This document shows positions 1-8,278 of a DNA stretch of 28,159 nt, one piece after another. Each line of letters begins with the position of its first letter. Within the stretch, counting starts at the first letter, position 1. A program made the translations under genes and the position numbers. The notes below the pieces were generated by a model. The model had not been told where the DNA came from and did not search any database. It saw only the letters and a list, made by a program, of their open reading frames with translations. Source of the DNA: JBOGEB01 sp050743125 (GTDB lineage Bacteria; Actinomycetota; Nitriliruptoria; Euzebyales; Egibacteraceae); the NCBI GenBank assembly GCA_050743125.1, contig JBOGEB010000036.1, forward strand, positions 1 to 28,159, in the 5' to 3' direction.

Positions 1-163
1 GCCCCCAGGCGACGTGGCGCCAGCCGGCCGCGCGGGGTCTGTGGCTGCAGTGGGAGGGCATCTATCGCCGCTCGGCGGACAGGTGAGCGGCGAGCAGGCC
101 GGCGCCGAGGCCGTGGCCGGGCCTGCGAAGCACGGTATGGGCGTGGTCGGCGTCTTGACCTGC

Positions 164-850
164 TCATGTCGTGTGCTCCCCGACGAGCGTGGAGAGCGCA
201 TCGGCGATCAGGCCTGCGTGCCGGTAGGCGAAGCGGATCGACAGGTAGCGGTGATCCAGCAGCTTCTCCAGTTCGCGGCCAGCGTCACTGCCGGACATCT
301 GACCACGGCGGATGTGCCCCCGCAGGCCGAGTAGCTGCGGCAAGCGGGCCTCGAACCATGCCTGGTCCGGCAGCCGGCCGCCGAGCCAGGCATTCGCCCG
401 CGCCTGCGTCATGATCTCCCATATCACCCGGTCGACGAGGTTCCCTTCTGAGCCAGTGACGGCGATCAGGTGGGGGATGCGCACCGTCCCGGCCGGAAGC
501 GTGCTGGGCCGGACAGAGCAGGTCACGCACGGTGCCACAGGGATCGGATCGGCGGCACGGTGCTCCGCGAGGTGCAGGGCGAACCGCAGCGGCAGCCACG
601 CTCGCCGCTCGTCGCCGCCGTCGTGGGCCACAGCGGCGGCTATACCGGGCTTCCGCAGAGTGTCCAGGGCAGTGGCGGCAGGGTCTGCGGTCGGGATGTG
701 GAGAAGGTGGTTGCCGAGTTGCTCTCCGAGGTGGAGGCATTCTGGCATGGCGCTGCCGTGTTCGACGAGCACCAACACTCCAGTCGGCAGCTCACCCAAC
801 GGCGCCGGCGTCCAGGCAAAGATGCGTTCGGTCGATATCCGCTCGGTCAT
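164..850 (-). CDS. Unrecognised 228-aa protein coupled to the adenosylhomocysteinase-like gene
   Basis: I do not recognise the family. The protein has no signal peptide or membrane segment. It is a mixed alpha/beta-looking protein with a CVTC pair in its middle, followed by a hydrophobic stretch (IPHLIAVTGSEGNLVDRVIW) and a C-terminal helical part rich in Arg and Leu. I chose the ATG at 850 because it overlaps the TGA of the upstream gene (ATGA) and has a GGAGG about 10 nt upstream. A GTG at 868 in the same frame would add six residues. The overlap means it is co-translated with the upstream adenosylhomocysteinase-like gene, so the two products probably act together. Function unknown. Confidence 0.65.
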   Translation of the reverse strand: MTERISTERIFAWTPAPLGELPTGVLVLVEHGSAMPECLHLGEQLGNHLLHIPTADPAATALDTLRKPGIAAAVAHDGGDERRAWLPLRFALHLAEHRAADPIPVAPCVTCSVRPSTLPAGTVRIPHLIAVTGSEGNLVDRVIWEIMTQARANAWLGGRLPDQAWFEARLPQLLGLRGHIRRGQMSGSDAGRELEKLLDHRYLSIRFAYRHAGLIADALSTLVGEHTT

Positions 851-2580
851 GGCGTGCCGTACCTCCACGGGGAGCCGGTGTAGTCAGGACAGTGGTCGGC
901 GGGCGGGGTGAGCAGGCGGCGCTCCGCCGCATCATCTGCGTAGAGTTCGAGATAGGCGCCCAATGCGGGCGAGCCGGCGAGGATCTGGTCGACGAGTGCG
1001 CCGTCGCGACCGGGTCCATGCCCGCCCTGATCAGGCTGGGCCAAGGTTGCGCCACCGAGCAGCAGCGCGGAGAACACCACGTCGATGACCCGGTTGGATA
1101 CGGATTCGCGATGGTGGAAGTTGACCGGCAGCCCGTCTCCGATCACACACAATTCGACGCCGTGGGGCAGGTGGTAGCCGTGGCCGAGCGTTCCGTAGTC
1201 GATGATCCGCTCTGCTCGCTTGGCCCAGTCGGTCAGCGGGAACTCGTAATCCCGGCTGGTCATGGACGCTAGGTAGGCTGAGGAGACGAACGCCTCGGCG
1301 TGCTCGCCGGTCAGGCTGCCCCGACCCGCACCGCCGATGACCAGCAGTGGCCGATGGGCACCGATCAGGGTCGCGAGACCGCGGTCGACGGCGAAGCCGT
1401 CGACCTGGGCGGTGACCAACGCGACCGGCTCGCGGTCGTGCACGGCGACCCGCATCCGGTGAACGTCGCGGAGCAGCCGGGCGGCTTGGCGGCCGAGCCG
1501 CCCGTACCCGAGCACGAGGGCGGGACGTCCGGCCCAGGTCTCATCTGGCAGCCGCTCCATCACGGAGCTGATCGCAGCGGCGGCCACGTGCGGTGCCTCG
1601 ACCGCCGCCTTGAGCGCCGATTCGGCGACGGAGAACACCGGCACCGGCAGCTGCGGGTAGGGCTGGAGCTTCCATACCCCGGACATGGTCTGCTCCACCA
1701 CGCCCACGATCTCACCAGTACGCTGCGGATAGGTGTCGAGAACGACCGGCAGGACGTAGCCGCCGTCATCGAACACCAGGGTCCGTGCACCGGCCGCGGC
1801 GGCCCGGTCAAGGTGCGTGGCGATCCCGTCGGCCCGCTGCGGGTAGTCGATGACGGTGACGCCGAGGCGGTGCCGCAGCCACCCGTCGACCCGATCCCGT
1901 AGCCGATACGGGTACCCCTTGTCGATGATCGTGATGAGCGCAGGGTCAGCCCCGCAGAAGATCAGAGCGCTGATCATCGCCGTGAAGTCCCGCATGTGGT
2001 GGATCGCGCACAGCAGCGACAGCCCGCCGAAGACGTCTGGACCGAGATGGTCGGCGAGCGTTCGCGTGATGGGCATCTGCTCGGCGACCCGGGTGATCTC
2101 CCAGTCGGTGAGTGGCAGCCTGTCCAGCACCTGCAGTAACGCGGTAACGTCCTCGGGAGCCGCGCTCCCGAGGTTGGTGACCGTGACGTTCGCGATGAGG
2201 CAGCATGCGTCGGCCAGGCCGTTCTCGTGCGTGCGACCGACTGTGAGAATCGCCGAGCCACCGGTCGGCAGACAAAGGCCCGCTGCTTGCGGCGCTGCGG
2301 CCAGGTCAGCATCGATCGTGCACCCAAGCTTGGCGAGCGCACGGATCAGATGGTCACGGGCACATGCGGCGTCGGAGTGCCTTCCCTGGAAGATCACCTG
2401 ATGCGTCAGAGCCGAGGCCGAACAAGGCGCTGATCGTTCCGGAGCGTTCGCCGTCGCGGAAAGCCCCAATCCTTGGGTTTTCAGCGGTGAGGCGTCCGGG
2501 TGAACTCTCGTCGGCGGTTCCCCGGCACCGCCCTCCGGTGTTCCGACACATGTTCCCAGGGATGAACCGTGAATATTCAT
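847..2580 (-). CDS. Adenosylhomocysteinase-like NAD-binding protein
   Basis: The C-terminal half resembles the NAD-binding domain of S-adenosylhomocysteine hydrolase: a Rossmann glycine motif (LVLGYGRLGRQAARLL, around residue 355), then a V-x-V-x-D-x-x-P strand and a VDGFAV stretch like the family's mdGf.V. The N-terminal half has SAHH-like alternating strands, including LVFDDGGYVLPVV. Motifs typical of true SAHH catalysis are not clear, so substrate use is uncertain. It may be a divergent oxidoreductase or an inactive relative rather than a methyl-cycle enzyme. The open frame runs to 2580, but the first ~38 codons read through a repeat also present near 3252-3340. The true start is therefore probably internal, for example GTG at 2397 (about 516 aa). 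None of the starts has a convincing ribosome binding site. It is the first gene of a two-gene minus-strand operon. Confidence 0.65.
   Translation of the reverse strand: MNIHGSSLGTCVGTPEGGAGEPPTRVHPDASPLKTQGLGLSATANAPERSAPCSASALTHQVIFQGRHSDAACARDHLIRALAKLGCTIDADLAAAPQAAGLCLPTGGSAILTVGRTHENGLADACCLIANVTVTNLGSAAPEDVTALLQVLDRLPLTDWEITRVAEQMPITRTLADHLGPDVFGGLSLLCAIHHMRDFTAMISALIFCGADPALITIIDKGYPYRLRDRVDGWLRHRLGVTVIDYPQRADGIATHLDRAAAAGARTLVFDDGGYVLPVVLDTYPQRTGEIVGVVEQTMSGVWKLQPYPQLPVPVFSVAESALKAAVEAPHVAAAAISSVMERLPDETWAGRPALVLGYGRLGRQAARLLRDVHRMRVAVHDREPVALVTAQVDGFAVDRGLATLIGAHRPLLVIGGAGRGSLTGEHAEAFVSSAYLASMTSRDYEFPLTDWAKRAERIIDYGTLGHGYHLPHGVELCVIGDGLPVNFHHRESVSNRVIDVVFSALLLGGATLAQPDQGGHGPGRDGALVDQILAGSPALGAYLELYADDAAERRLLTPPADHCPDYTGSPWRYGTP
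2468..2557 (-). repeat. Inverted partial copy of the 3252-3396 element
   Basis: Read on the minus strand, 2557 to 2468 matches 3252-3340 over about 90 nt. Shared blocks include gtgtcg-aacaccgga-ggcggtg, cgccgacga and cctcaccgctg-aaacccaagg. The outer end (gggaacatgtgtcggaa) corresponds to the terminal repeat of the full element. The opposite terminal repeat is not visible, so this copy looks truncated. It lies across the 5' end of the open frame of the adenosylhomocysteinase-like gene. Confidence 0.75.
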
Positions 2581-2703
2581 AGAGCCACGATGAGCCGGAG
2601 AGTGGCCATCAAGCGGTGACTTTCCGATGTCATGACGGATGACACGTCAGCGAACCGCCGATGACATGCGCCGCGGTTCCACTGACCGTCCGGTACTGAA
2701 GGT

Positions 2704-2715
2704 CGATCATGATCG
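2704..2715. promoter_or_regulatory. 12-bp perfect palindrome upstream of the Nudix gene
   Basis: The sequence cgatcatgatcg is its own reverse complement and sits just ahead of the candidate Nudix starts. It could be an operator, but a palindrome this short can occur by chance. No clear -35/-10 pair was found next to it. Confidence 0.2.
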
Positions 2716-2722
2716 GTGGGCT

Positions 2723-3253
2723 ATGGTGCTGTCCGTGGCACGAAGATCGATCCTTATCCGGGACGACGCGGTGACCAAGAACGCCGGATATGTCCTGGTC
2801 TGCTCGGGCTATCTCGTCGAGCACGGGAAGATCCTGCTCGTTCACCACAACCGCTTCGACAAGTGGGTGCCGCCCGGCGGTCACATCGAGCCCGGGGAGA
2901 CCTTCGCCGAGACCGCGGTCCGCGAGTTCAAGGAAGAGACCGGGCTGTTGGTCGAGGCAGTCTCCTCACAGCCGGTCATCCACCCGCCGGACGCGAACGC
3001 CACACCCGAGCCGGTCCCGTTCTATGTGGACGTTGAGCGTGAGGGATTCGCCGTCCCGGCGATCGTTCAGTTCTTCTATGTTCGACGCTTCGCCGGCACC
3101 GACGGTCGTCCGCTTTCCGCGCAGATCGCCGAGGTCCACGACGCCGCGTGGTTCTCCCTCGCCGAACTCGACGTGGTCCCGACCTTCGAGCAGGTCAGGT
3201 CGCTGGCACGGTATGCGCTGCGCAACTACCCGATCGAAAGCGAACGTGCCTGA
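2723..3253 (+). CDS. Nudix hydrolase
   Basis: The protein carries a complete Nudix box, beginning GGHIEPGETF and ending REFKEETGLLVE (GX5EX7REUXEEXGU), which binds the metal and cleaves a nucleoside diphosphate linked to another moiety. Strands before it (YVLVCSGYLVEHGKILLVHHN) and WVPPGG are typical of the fold. A C-terminal part (VQFFYVRRFAG ... WFSLAELDVVPTF) completes a domain of normal length, so the enzyme looks active. The substrate cannot be told. The start is uncertain: ATG 2723, GTG 2771 and ATG 2639 are all in frame and none has a strong ribosome binding site. The stop codon (3251-3253) straddles the left end of a repeated element, so a few C-terminal residues may have been changed by the insertion. 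It is convergent with the gene at 3394-4869. Confidence 0.85.
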   Translation: MVLSVARRSILIRDDAVTKNAGYVLVCSGYLVEHGKILLVHHNRFDKWVPPGGHIEPGETFAETAVREFKEETGLLVEAVSSQPVIHPPDANATPEPVPFYVDVEREGFAVPAIVQFFYVRRFAGTDGRPLSAQIAEVHDAAWFSLAELDVVPTFEQVRSLARYALRNYPIESERA

Positions 3254-3396
3254 GAACGTGTGTCGAAACACCGGATGGCGGTGTCGCGGAATCGCCGACG
3301 AAGGCTCACCAGGACGTCTCACCGCTGGAAACCCAAGGATTACCAGCGGAACCCGCCCAGGCGCACCCGCTCTGGCCCATTTCGACACATGCTCTA
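3252..3396. repeat. 145-bp MITE-like element with terminal inverted repeats
   Basis: The ends are imperfect inverted repeats: gagaacgtgtgtcgaaa at 3252-3268, and tagagcatgtgtcgaaa as the reverse complement of 3380-3396 (14 of 17 identical). There is no coding capacity of its own. A second, inverted, partial copy lies at 2468-2557. The element sits exactly between two convergent genes, with the Nudix TGA crossing its left end and the TAG of the minus-strand gene inside its right end. No target-site duplication could be made out. A non-autonomous element is likeliest; a hairpin-forming intergenic repeat acting as a terminator is an alternative. Confidence 0.65.
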
Positions 3397-4869
3397 GCCA
3401 CCCCGGTCAGACGGCGTGATCGCGAGCTTGTAACCGCTGCCGTACGGGGTCTTGCAGGCCATGATCAGCCGTGCCGAGGCCCCATCGCAGGCTTCTGCGA
3501 CCGCGCGGTTGAGCCGCTGGACGTATTTTGCAACCGAGGACTCCGCGACATGCAGCGCCGCCGCGGTCTCGGCGACCGTGAGGATCGGCCTTGTCGCGAG
3601 TAGCTGTGCCAGCATGAACAGCCGCTCGGGCAGTTCGCAGATGACGGTGGTCCCGCCTGCGGCGAGGTGAATCCGGCGGTCGCCTCCGTCGAGGCGGATC
3701 GAGTGGATCTCGAGCTGGGGGCCGACGAGATCTGGATCAGCGACGCCGAGGTGGGGTTGTTCGGCCATGCTCATCTCGCTGATCCGTAGCCGAGCTTCTT
3801 CGTAGGCACAGACGGTGGAATAGGCCGCTCGTATGGTCACCCGTCGGCCGGGCGACCCAGGCTCGCCCCAGAGGCCGGTCTCGCTGTCCCACAAGTCGTT
3901 CATCAACCGCCAAGCCTTGGTGAGCCGGGGATCATGGGGAGTTCCACCAGCCCGCAGCACAGCCTGGACCCCGAGGGCGTAGGCCATGTGCTCCCAAGCG
4001 GTTCCCTGGACGTCCTGGTCATCCTCGACGAAGGTCTCCCAGCGTTGATGGTTGCCGAGCAGCCACTGCCCGGCCTTGGTGACGACCTCAGACACCCGCT
4101 TGGCTCGCGGCTTCCCGTCAACGCCGCCGACCTCCACGGTGAAGTCCCGGTCCGGATCGATCGGATGGGCCGCTGTCAGCCGACCCGCAGCTCCTGCCGC
4201 GGCGAGCAGGCATAGCGACGTCTTGCTCGGGCTTGGCGCGGTGTCGACATACGTGCGCCACCCCCATGCCCCGCTGGAGCGGCGATGATAGAGCAACCCG
4301 CCCAAGCCGTGAGCGATGAGCGGGTCGACGCGAATGAGCAGCGCAGTGGTGTCTACACCGCCCGCCAGCATGAGGTCAGGGCCGAGTTCGGTCAGTGTCT
4401 GCCGCAGCCGTGTGAGCGCGATGACCGCCAGTGCGGTTTGGTGCAGGGAGGTGTCGTCGATGCCCGCGACCTCCGGCCACCCATGCTCGACCTGGTGGCA
4501 TGCCAGCCAGTCCACGCACCAGGCCACCGCCTCCGGCACTCCTGGGCGCTGAAAGAACTGCGTGTACTCGATGAGTCCGTTCAAGCCGAAGCACACAAAG
4601 CGGGTGTTCTCTCCGCGCCCACCCCGCTGACGCGGACGACAATGATCGCCGACAACGCCCGCAAGGTAGCTCACAGCATCACGAACCGGCTTCCCGCCGA
4701 TGCCCGCGCTGCGAAGAACAGCCAGCGCCTCGCTGGTGTTGACGATCGAGGACACTGAGGTCAGCGTCAGGCCCCAGCCGCCGTCATACCCCTGCTGGGC
4801 CAGCAACCTCTCGGCGGCCTGAGACAGCCGCTTCTCGTACGAGGCGAGCCCGATCTGCTTCATCGTCAC
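3394..4869 (-). CDS. Squalene-cyclase/prenyltransferase-type repeat protein fused to a winged-helix DNA-binding domain
   Basis: Residues ~15-370 form alpha-helical repeats of the terpenoid-cyclase alpha/alpha-barrel kind, opening with a QW-like motif (QQGYDGGWGL) and containing further W-rich repeats (HGWPEVAG, SGAWGWRTY, ETGLWGE). The catalytic DxDD of squalene-hopene cyclase is not evident. Residues ~390-490 look like an OmpR/PhoB-type winged helix: a PERLFMLAQLLATRP helix, then VAESSVAKYVQRLNRAV as recognition helix and YGSGYKLAI as the C-terminal hairpin. There is no membrane segment. The architecture suggests a one-component regulator whose barrel senses a hydrophobic ligand, but that is inference. 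A silent or divergent cyclase is the alternative. The start at ATG 4869 is the first plausible one. The stop lies inside the repeat element at 3252-3396. Confidence 0.7.
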   Translation of the reverse strand: MTMKQIGLASYEKRLSQAAERLLAQQGYDGGWGLTLTSVSSIVNTSEALAVLRSAGIGGKPVRDAVSYLAGVVGDHCRPRQRGGRGENTRFVCFGLNGLIEYTQFFQRPGVPEAVAWCVDWLACHQVEHGWPEVAGIDDTSLHQTALAVIALTRLRQTLTELGPDLMLAGGVDTTALLIRVDPLIAHGLGGLLYHRRSSGAWGWRTYVDTAPSPSKTSLCLLAAAGAAGRLTAAHPIDPDRDFTVEVGGVDGKPRAKRVSEVVTKAGQWLLGNHQRWETFVEDDQDVQGTAWEHMAYALGVQAVLRAGGTPHDPRLTKAWRLMNDLWDSETGLWGEPGSPGRRVTIRAAYSTVCAYEEARLRISEMSMAEQPHLGVADPDLVGPQLEIHSIRLDGGDRRIHLAAGGTTVICELPERLFMLAQLLATRPILTVAETAAALHVAESSVAKYVQRLNRAVAEACDGASARLIMACKTPYGSGYKLAITPSDRGG

Positions 4870-4915
4870 TGTCGGCGTCGCTGAATGTCACTGGGGAGCC
4901 CTAACCCTGCCTCAC

Positions 4916-5325
4916 GTGTCCAGTGTGCCGTTGCCTGCGTCTGATCCGCGGAGCCTCGCCCGCCGGCTCGGGCTGACCGGCGAGCTGCCGACCAGCGGTC
5001 CGCGTGTTTTGGTCGGGCCGGGTGAGAACGCCGGGGTCGTGGACGTCGGCGGCGGGTTGGCGGTGGCGTTCAAGATCGAGAGCCACAACCATCCCAGCTT
5101 CGTCGAGCCGTTCCAGGGTGCTGCGACCGGCGTCGGCGGGATCGTCCGCGACGTGCTGGCGATGGGCGCGCGTCCGGTCGCGTTGCTGGACTCGCTGTGG
5201 TTCGGCGACCCTGCCGACGGACGCACCCGCGGGATCATCGACGGCGTGGTCCGCGGGGTCGGTCATTACGGCAACTCGGTGGGGTGGCCACGGTCGGCGG
5301 TGAGACGTCGTTCGACTCGTGTGGG
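4916..5325 (+). pseudogene. purL: Internal fragment of phosphoribosylformylglycinamidine synthase II (PurL)
   Basis: The frame reads VLVGPGENAGVVDVGGGLAV, IESHNHPSFVEPFQGAATG and GGIVRDVLAMGARPVALLDS, all classic PurL small-ATP-domain motifs. It corresponds only to roughly residues 70-180 of a protein of about 740 residues. Near 5280 the frame breaks: after GNSVG the sequence continues as WPRSAV, but with one extra base it would read VATVGGETSFD, the expected continuation. Homology ends at about 5325, just before IS110 sequence. The N-terminal part is also missing. It is a dead remnant, probably left by an insertion or recombination. It says nothing about purine synthesis in the host, which needs an intact copy elsewhere. 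Confidence 0.85.
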
Positions 5326-5362
5326 ACGAAAATCCCCTTCCGGCGCGCGGCGGCAGGGCGCT

Positions 5363-6606
5363 TCAGGCAGCCGGCGCCAAGGTGACCTTGTGCCCGAGCT
5401 GCTCCAGCTGTGCGACCAACTGACGGGCGCGGGCCTCGGGAGCCACACGGCGGACGAAGCAGTCCCCGCCCAAGTCCTGGTAGGGCTGCCCGGTGGACAG
5501 CACGTGATACACGATCACCAGGATCGAGTGGGCCACCGCCACCGCCGCGCGTTTCTTGCCTGGCGTCTCGCGATCCGCCAGAACTGGGCCGACAGGTAGG
5601 AGTCCTTGCTGCGCGCGGCCGCCCAGGCGCACTCGACCAGCAGCGCGCGCAGCCACGGGTTGCCCTGCCCGGTGCGCCCACGACGGCGTTCGCCGGCCGA
5701 CTCGTTGGTGCCCGGGCAGATCTTGGCCCACGACGCCAGATGCGCCGCGGCCGCGAACACGCCCATGTCCACGCCGATCTCGGCCGTCGATCACCTGTAG
5801 CGGCCCGTCTGCCGATCCCCGTGATCGTGTCCAACAGATCCCGCAGGACGGCGAAAGGCGCCATGACCTCGTCGACACGGTCGTCCAGCGCGGCGATCGC
5901 GGCGTCGAGATGATCGAGATGGTCCAGCCCGACGCGCAGCATGACCCGGTGGTGCTCGCCGAACCGGCCCTGTAGTGCCAGGCGCAGCTCGTCGCGTTTG
6001 GCGCGCAGCCGGCCGCGTGCCAGCTCGGCCAGCCGGTCCGGGTCGGACTCGCCGGCGATCAGCGCCTCCAGCATCGACCGGCCCGACACGCCCAGCGTGT
6101 TCGAGGCGACCGAGCCGAGCTTGACGCCGGTGTCCTCCAACAGCTTGTCGATCCGTTGGGTCTCGGCGGCGCGGGTCTGGACCAGCCGGGTGCGGTAACG
6201 GGTCAGATCCCGCAGCTCGCGGATCGCCGGCGGCGGCACGAAGCTGGCGGACAGCAGACCGCACTCGGCCAGCCGGGCCAGCCACCCGGCGTCGGTCACG
6301 TCGGTCTTGCGGCCCGGGACTCGTTTGACGTGACGGGTTGACCAGCATCAGCTCGAAGTGGCCCTCCAGCGCATACCAGACCGGCTTCCAATAGACGCCG
6401 GTGGCCTCCATCACCACCAACGTCACACCCAAAGACTTCAACCAGTCGCGCAGCTCCTCCAAGTCGGTGGCGTAGGTGCGGAACGTGCGGGTCTGCGACC
6501 TGCGCTGACCGGTCTTGCCTGGGCGCTCGTCTGGGGTGCGCGCGCATCCGATCACGGTTTTCTTGCGCACGTCCAACCCGGCGACGCGCTCGGTGACGAT
6601 CTGCAT
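5363..6606 (-). pseudogene. Degenerate IS110-family transposase
   Basis: The N-terminal part starts at 6606 with AGLDVRKKTVIGCA, the first acidic residue of the DEDD RuvC-like domain, followed by VVMEATGVYWKPVWYALEG. The C-terminal Tnp_20 part is present as IGVDMGVFAAAAHLASWAKI and CPGTNESAG. The reading frame is broken at least three times: near 6340 (after LMLVNPS, the KTDVTDAGWLA block is in another frame), near 5795 (after TITGIGRRAA) and near 5550 (before KKRAAVAVAHSIL). The protein cannot be made in one piece, so the element is dead unless supplied in trans. It ends at 5363 with LAPAA. The IS boundaries are not precise; the left edge meets the purL fragment at about 5325. Confidence 0.85.
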
Positions 6607-6884
6607 TCCCCACCTCCTGTGACGATCCGACTGCTTGGTCGCCGTCCCAAGGAGCCTGAGGTAACGAACGGTGGGACACGTGCTCGCAGCAACAATTCAG
6701 GGTGCTCGAAGACTCCAGCGTCAGGGTTATGCACGGGCACAGACGCACCAATCAGCGCCGACGTCTACGGGACGACGCAGCCATATTCATCGTTCATGAG
6801 CGGCCCGGCAGAGCCATGGGGGGGTTATGCCGAACTACGGGAACAGATCACCACCCCACCAGCCCGCCCATCGGCATAATTGTC
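6607..6884. other. Intergenic stretch between two transposase remnants
   Basis: I see no gene here. The part next to 6606 holds the start region of the IS110 transposase, including a possible ribosome binding site on the minus strand (RC of ccacctcctg). The rest is probably IS flank and decayed DNA. A run of seven G (about 6819-6825) is notable but unexplained. Confidence 0.4.
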
Positions 6885-7200
6885 GAAGGAGACGGTCGGT
6901 CGGTGATGAACCGCAAGACGTCGTCGCACCAGCGGACGAGCCGTTCGACCAGCGCCGCGGCCTTCGACCGCTTTGTTTTCCTCCGGCCAGGTGGGGTGGC
7001 AGGCGGCAGGTGGGCGGCCAGCCCTTGTTTGACGTAGCCGTTGTAGCGGCGGCGGACCGTCGCTTGCTGCTCAGGCGACAGCGCTGCGCCGCCGGCGCGC
7101 TCTCCTGGTATGCCTGCAAGACCACCCGTCGGTTGCGGACATGCTCGCCACCCTCCGGCGGGGTGCTGATCGCCGCCGAGTGTCGCCCACAACACCCTGA
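6885..7200 (-). pseudogene. IS66-type transposase remnant (C-terminal part)
   Basis: One minus-strand frame reads ALSPEQQATVRRRYNGYVKQ, GLAAHLPP and ALVERLVRWCDDVLRFITDR, matching the region just before the PFxNNxAERD motif of IS66-family DDE transposases. After ITDRPSP a one-base shift would give PFDN, and then similarity stops at about 6887. Upstream, VVLQAYQESAPAAQR continues the homology in a different frame. There are therefore at least two frame breaks and both ends are missing. The catalytic D and E cannot be completed, so it is a dead remnant. Confidence 0.6.
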
Positions 7201-7432
7201 CCAGCCCACATCCGAAGAAATCGCCGCCATGCGCCTGACCCTGGGCAGCCGCATAACCGCGAAACACCAGTCCCCACCGCCTCGTGTGTGAAAGATCCGC
7301 CACATGTGGCGCACATCCTTCACGCAATTGTCGCCGGTCTACAACGCCACGCTGTCCGGCTCACCGGACCGAAGACCAAGCTGAAGGCATGCCTGTCACG
7401 TCATGTCACTATGTATGCCTCGCGAAGTCTGC

Positions 7433-8278
7433 TCAGTTACTCACAGACAGATAGTTCCGGTCGACGTTTCCCGCCCTCACGAACGCTGAACGACACTGCG
7501 TCTCCGAGGCAGTCTTGCACTTCGCGTAAACGTCTTTTCCTTGGACATTGATGGACACGATCAACGCGACATCGGCGTCTTTGCGACCATTCACCCGGAG
7601 AAATTGCTCGACCTGTACCGCATCCCCAGCGGCGATAAGCATGTCCGAGCCGACCTTATGCTGCTCATACGCTCGGCTCGAACCAAGACCAAAGCCGTTT
7701 TCGATCACGAATCTCCCTGTCTTTGCCTGCACCAAGTCCACGGTCGCGATCGACGCGTCTCTCCACTGCTGGTCGGTCAGCCCGCAGGGTCTGCCGGTGT
7801 AGAAATCCTGGTTAAAGTAGGCCCCGAGGGTATCCAGGTAACTGCCGTCATAGCCGTTCGTGTTGGTCTCGTCGCCGACGAGTTGCGTTCGCCAATCTCT
7901 TGCTTGCGGGATTGTGCCGTCCATGAGCGTCACCTGGGGAATATTTTTGGGGCGGATCTCCCCACCGTCGCAGGTTATTGCAAGCCAACCCCGTTCACGG
8001 GCGTATGCGGCTTCAGTCGGGTTAAGAGCGAATGCCTGCTCATAGTTGACGAACCGTAGTTGCGGATGCGCCTGTCTAAGCTCGTTCAGCGCTGAGGCGT
8101 TCGTGCTGCCCTTGACGATGACGACAGAGTGATCCTGGACAGAGGCGTCGTTAAGGTTCGGCCCCTCGACGAACGCGTATGTGTTGATTTCTTCTTCGCT
8201 GTGCGCCAGCGACGGGCTGGCCAGCGCACACGCTGTAAGCGCAACAATAAGGATGCTTCGGCGCATGGAAGAGTCCAT
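7433..8278 (-). CDS. Secreted glycoside-hydrolase-like protein (short paralogue)
   Basis: A cleavable signal peptide is clear: MRRSILIVALTACALASPSLAHS, counted from the second ATG at 8266, the likelier start because a GGATGGA lies ahead of it. The mature part is a TIM-barrel glycoside-hydrolase-like domain with GYDGSYLDTLGAYFNQDFY, WRDASIATVDLV and VIENGFGLGSSRAYE. The same blocks appear in the protein at 23132-24505 (YDGVYLDVLGSFFHPGFYSG, ANGFGLGSGSAYLE). After EQFLR the two diverge: this protein lacks the rest of the barrel and the membrane anchor and ends in a short Cys-containing tail. It is about 280 aa against 457 in its paralogue. It may be truncated, or adapted as a secreted binding protein. 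Expected site: outside the cell, on the polysaccharide made by the neighbouring operon. Confidence 0.7.
   Translation of the reverse strand: MDSSMRRSILIVALTACALASPSLAHSEEEINTYAFVEGPNLNDASVQDHSVVIVKGSTNASALNELRQAHPQLRFVNYEQAFALNPTEAAYARERGWLAITCDGGEIRPKNIPQVTLMDGTIPQARDWRTQLVGDETNTNGYDGSYLDTLGAYFNQDFYTGRPCGLTDQQWRDASIATVDLVQAKTGRFVIENGFGLGSSRAYEQHKVGSDMLIAAGDAVQVEQFLRVNGRKDADVALIVSINVQGKDVYAKCKTASETQCRSAFVRAGNVDRNYLSVSN

Noticed and set aside
1..163. Possible further gene downstream of the 228-aa protein on the minus strand
   Set aside because: An ATG overlaps the upstream stop, but the translation is almost entirely Arg, Pro and Ala with no recognisable motif, and the window ends before the frame can be judged.
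5363..7200. Active transposon in this region
   Set aside because: Both transposase genes have several frame breaks or missing ends, and no matching terminal repeats were found.
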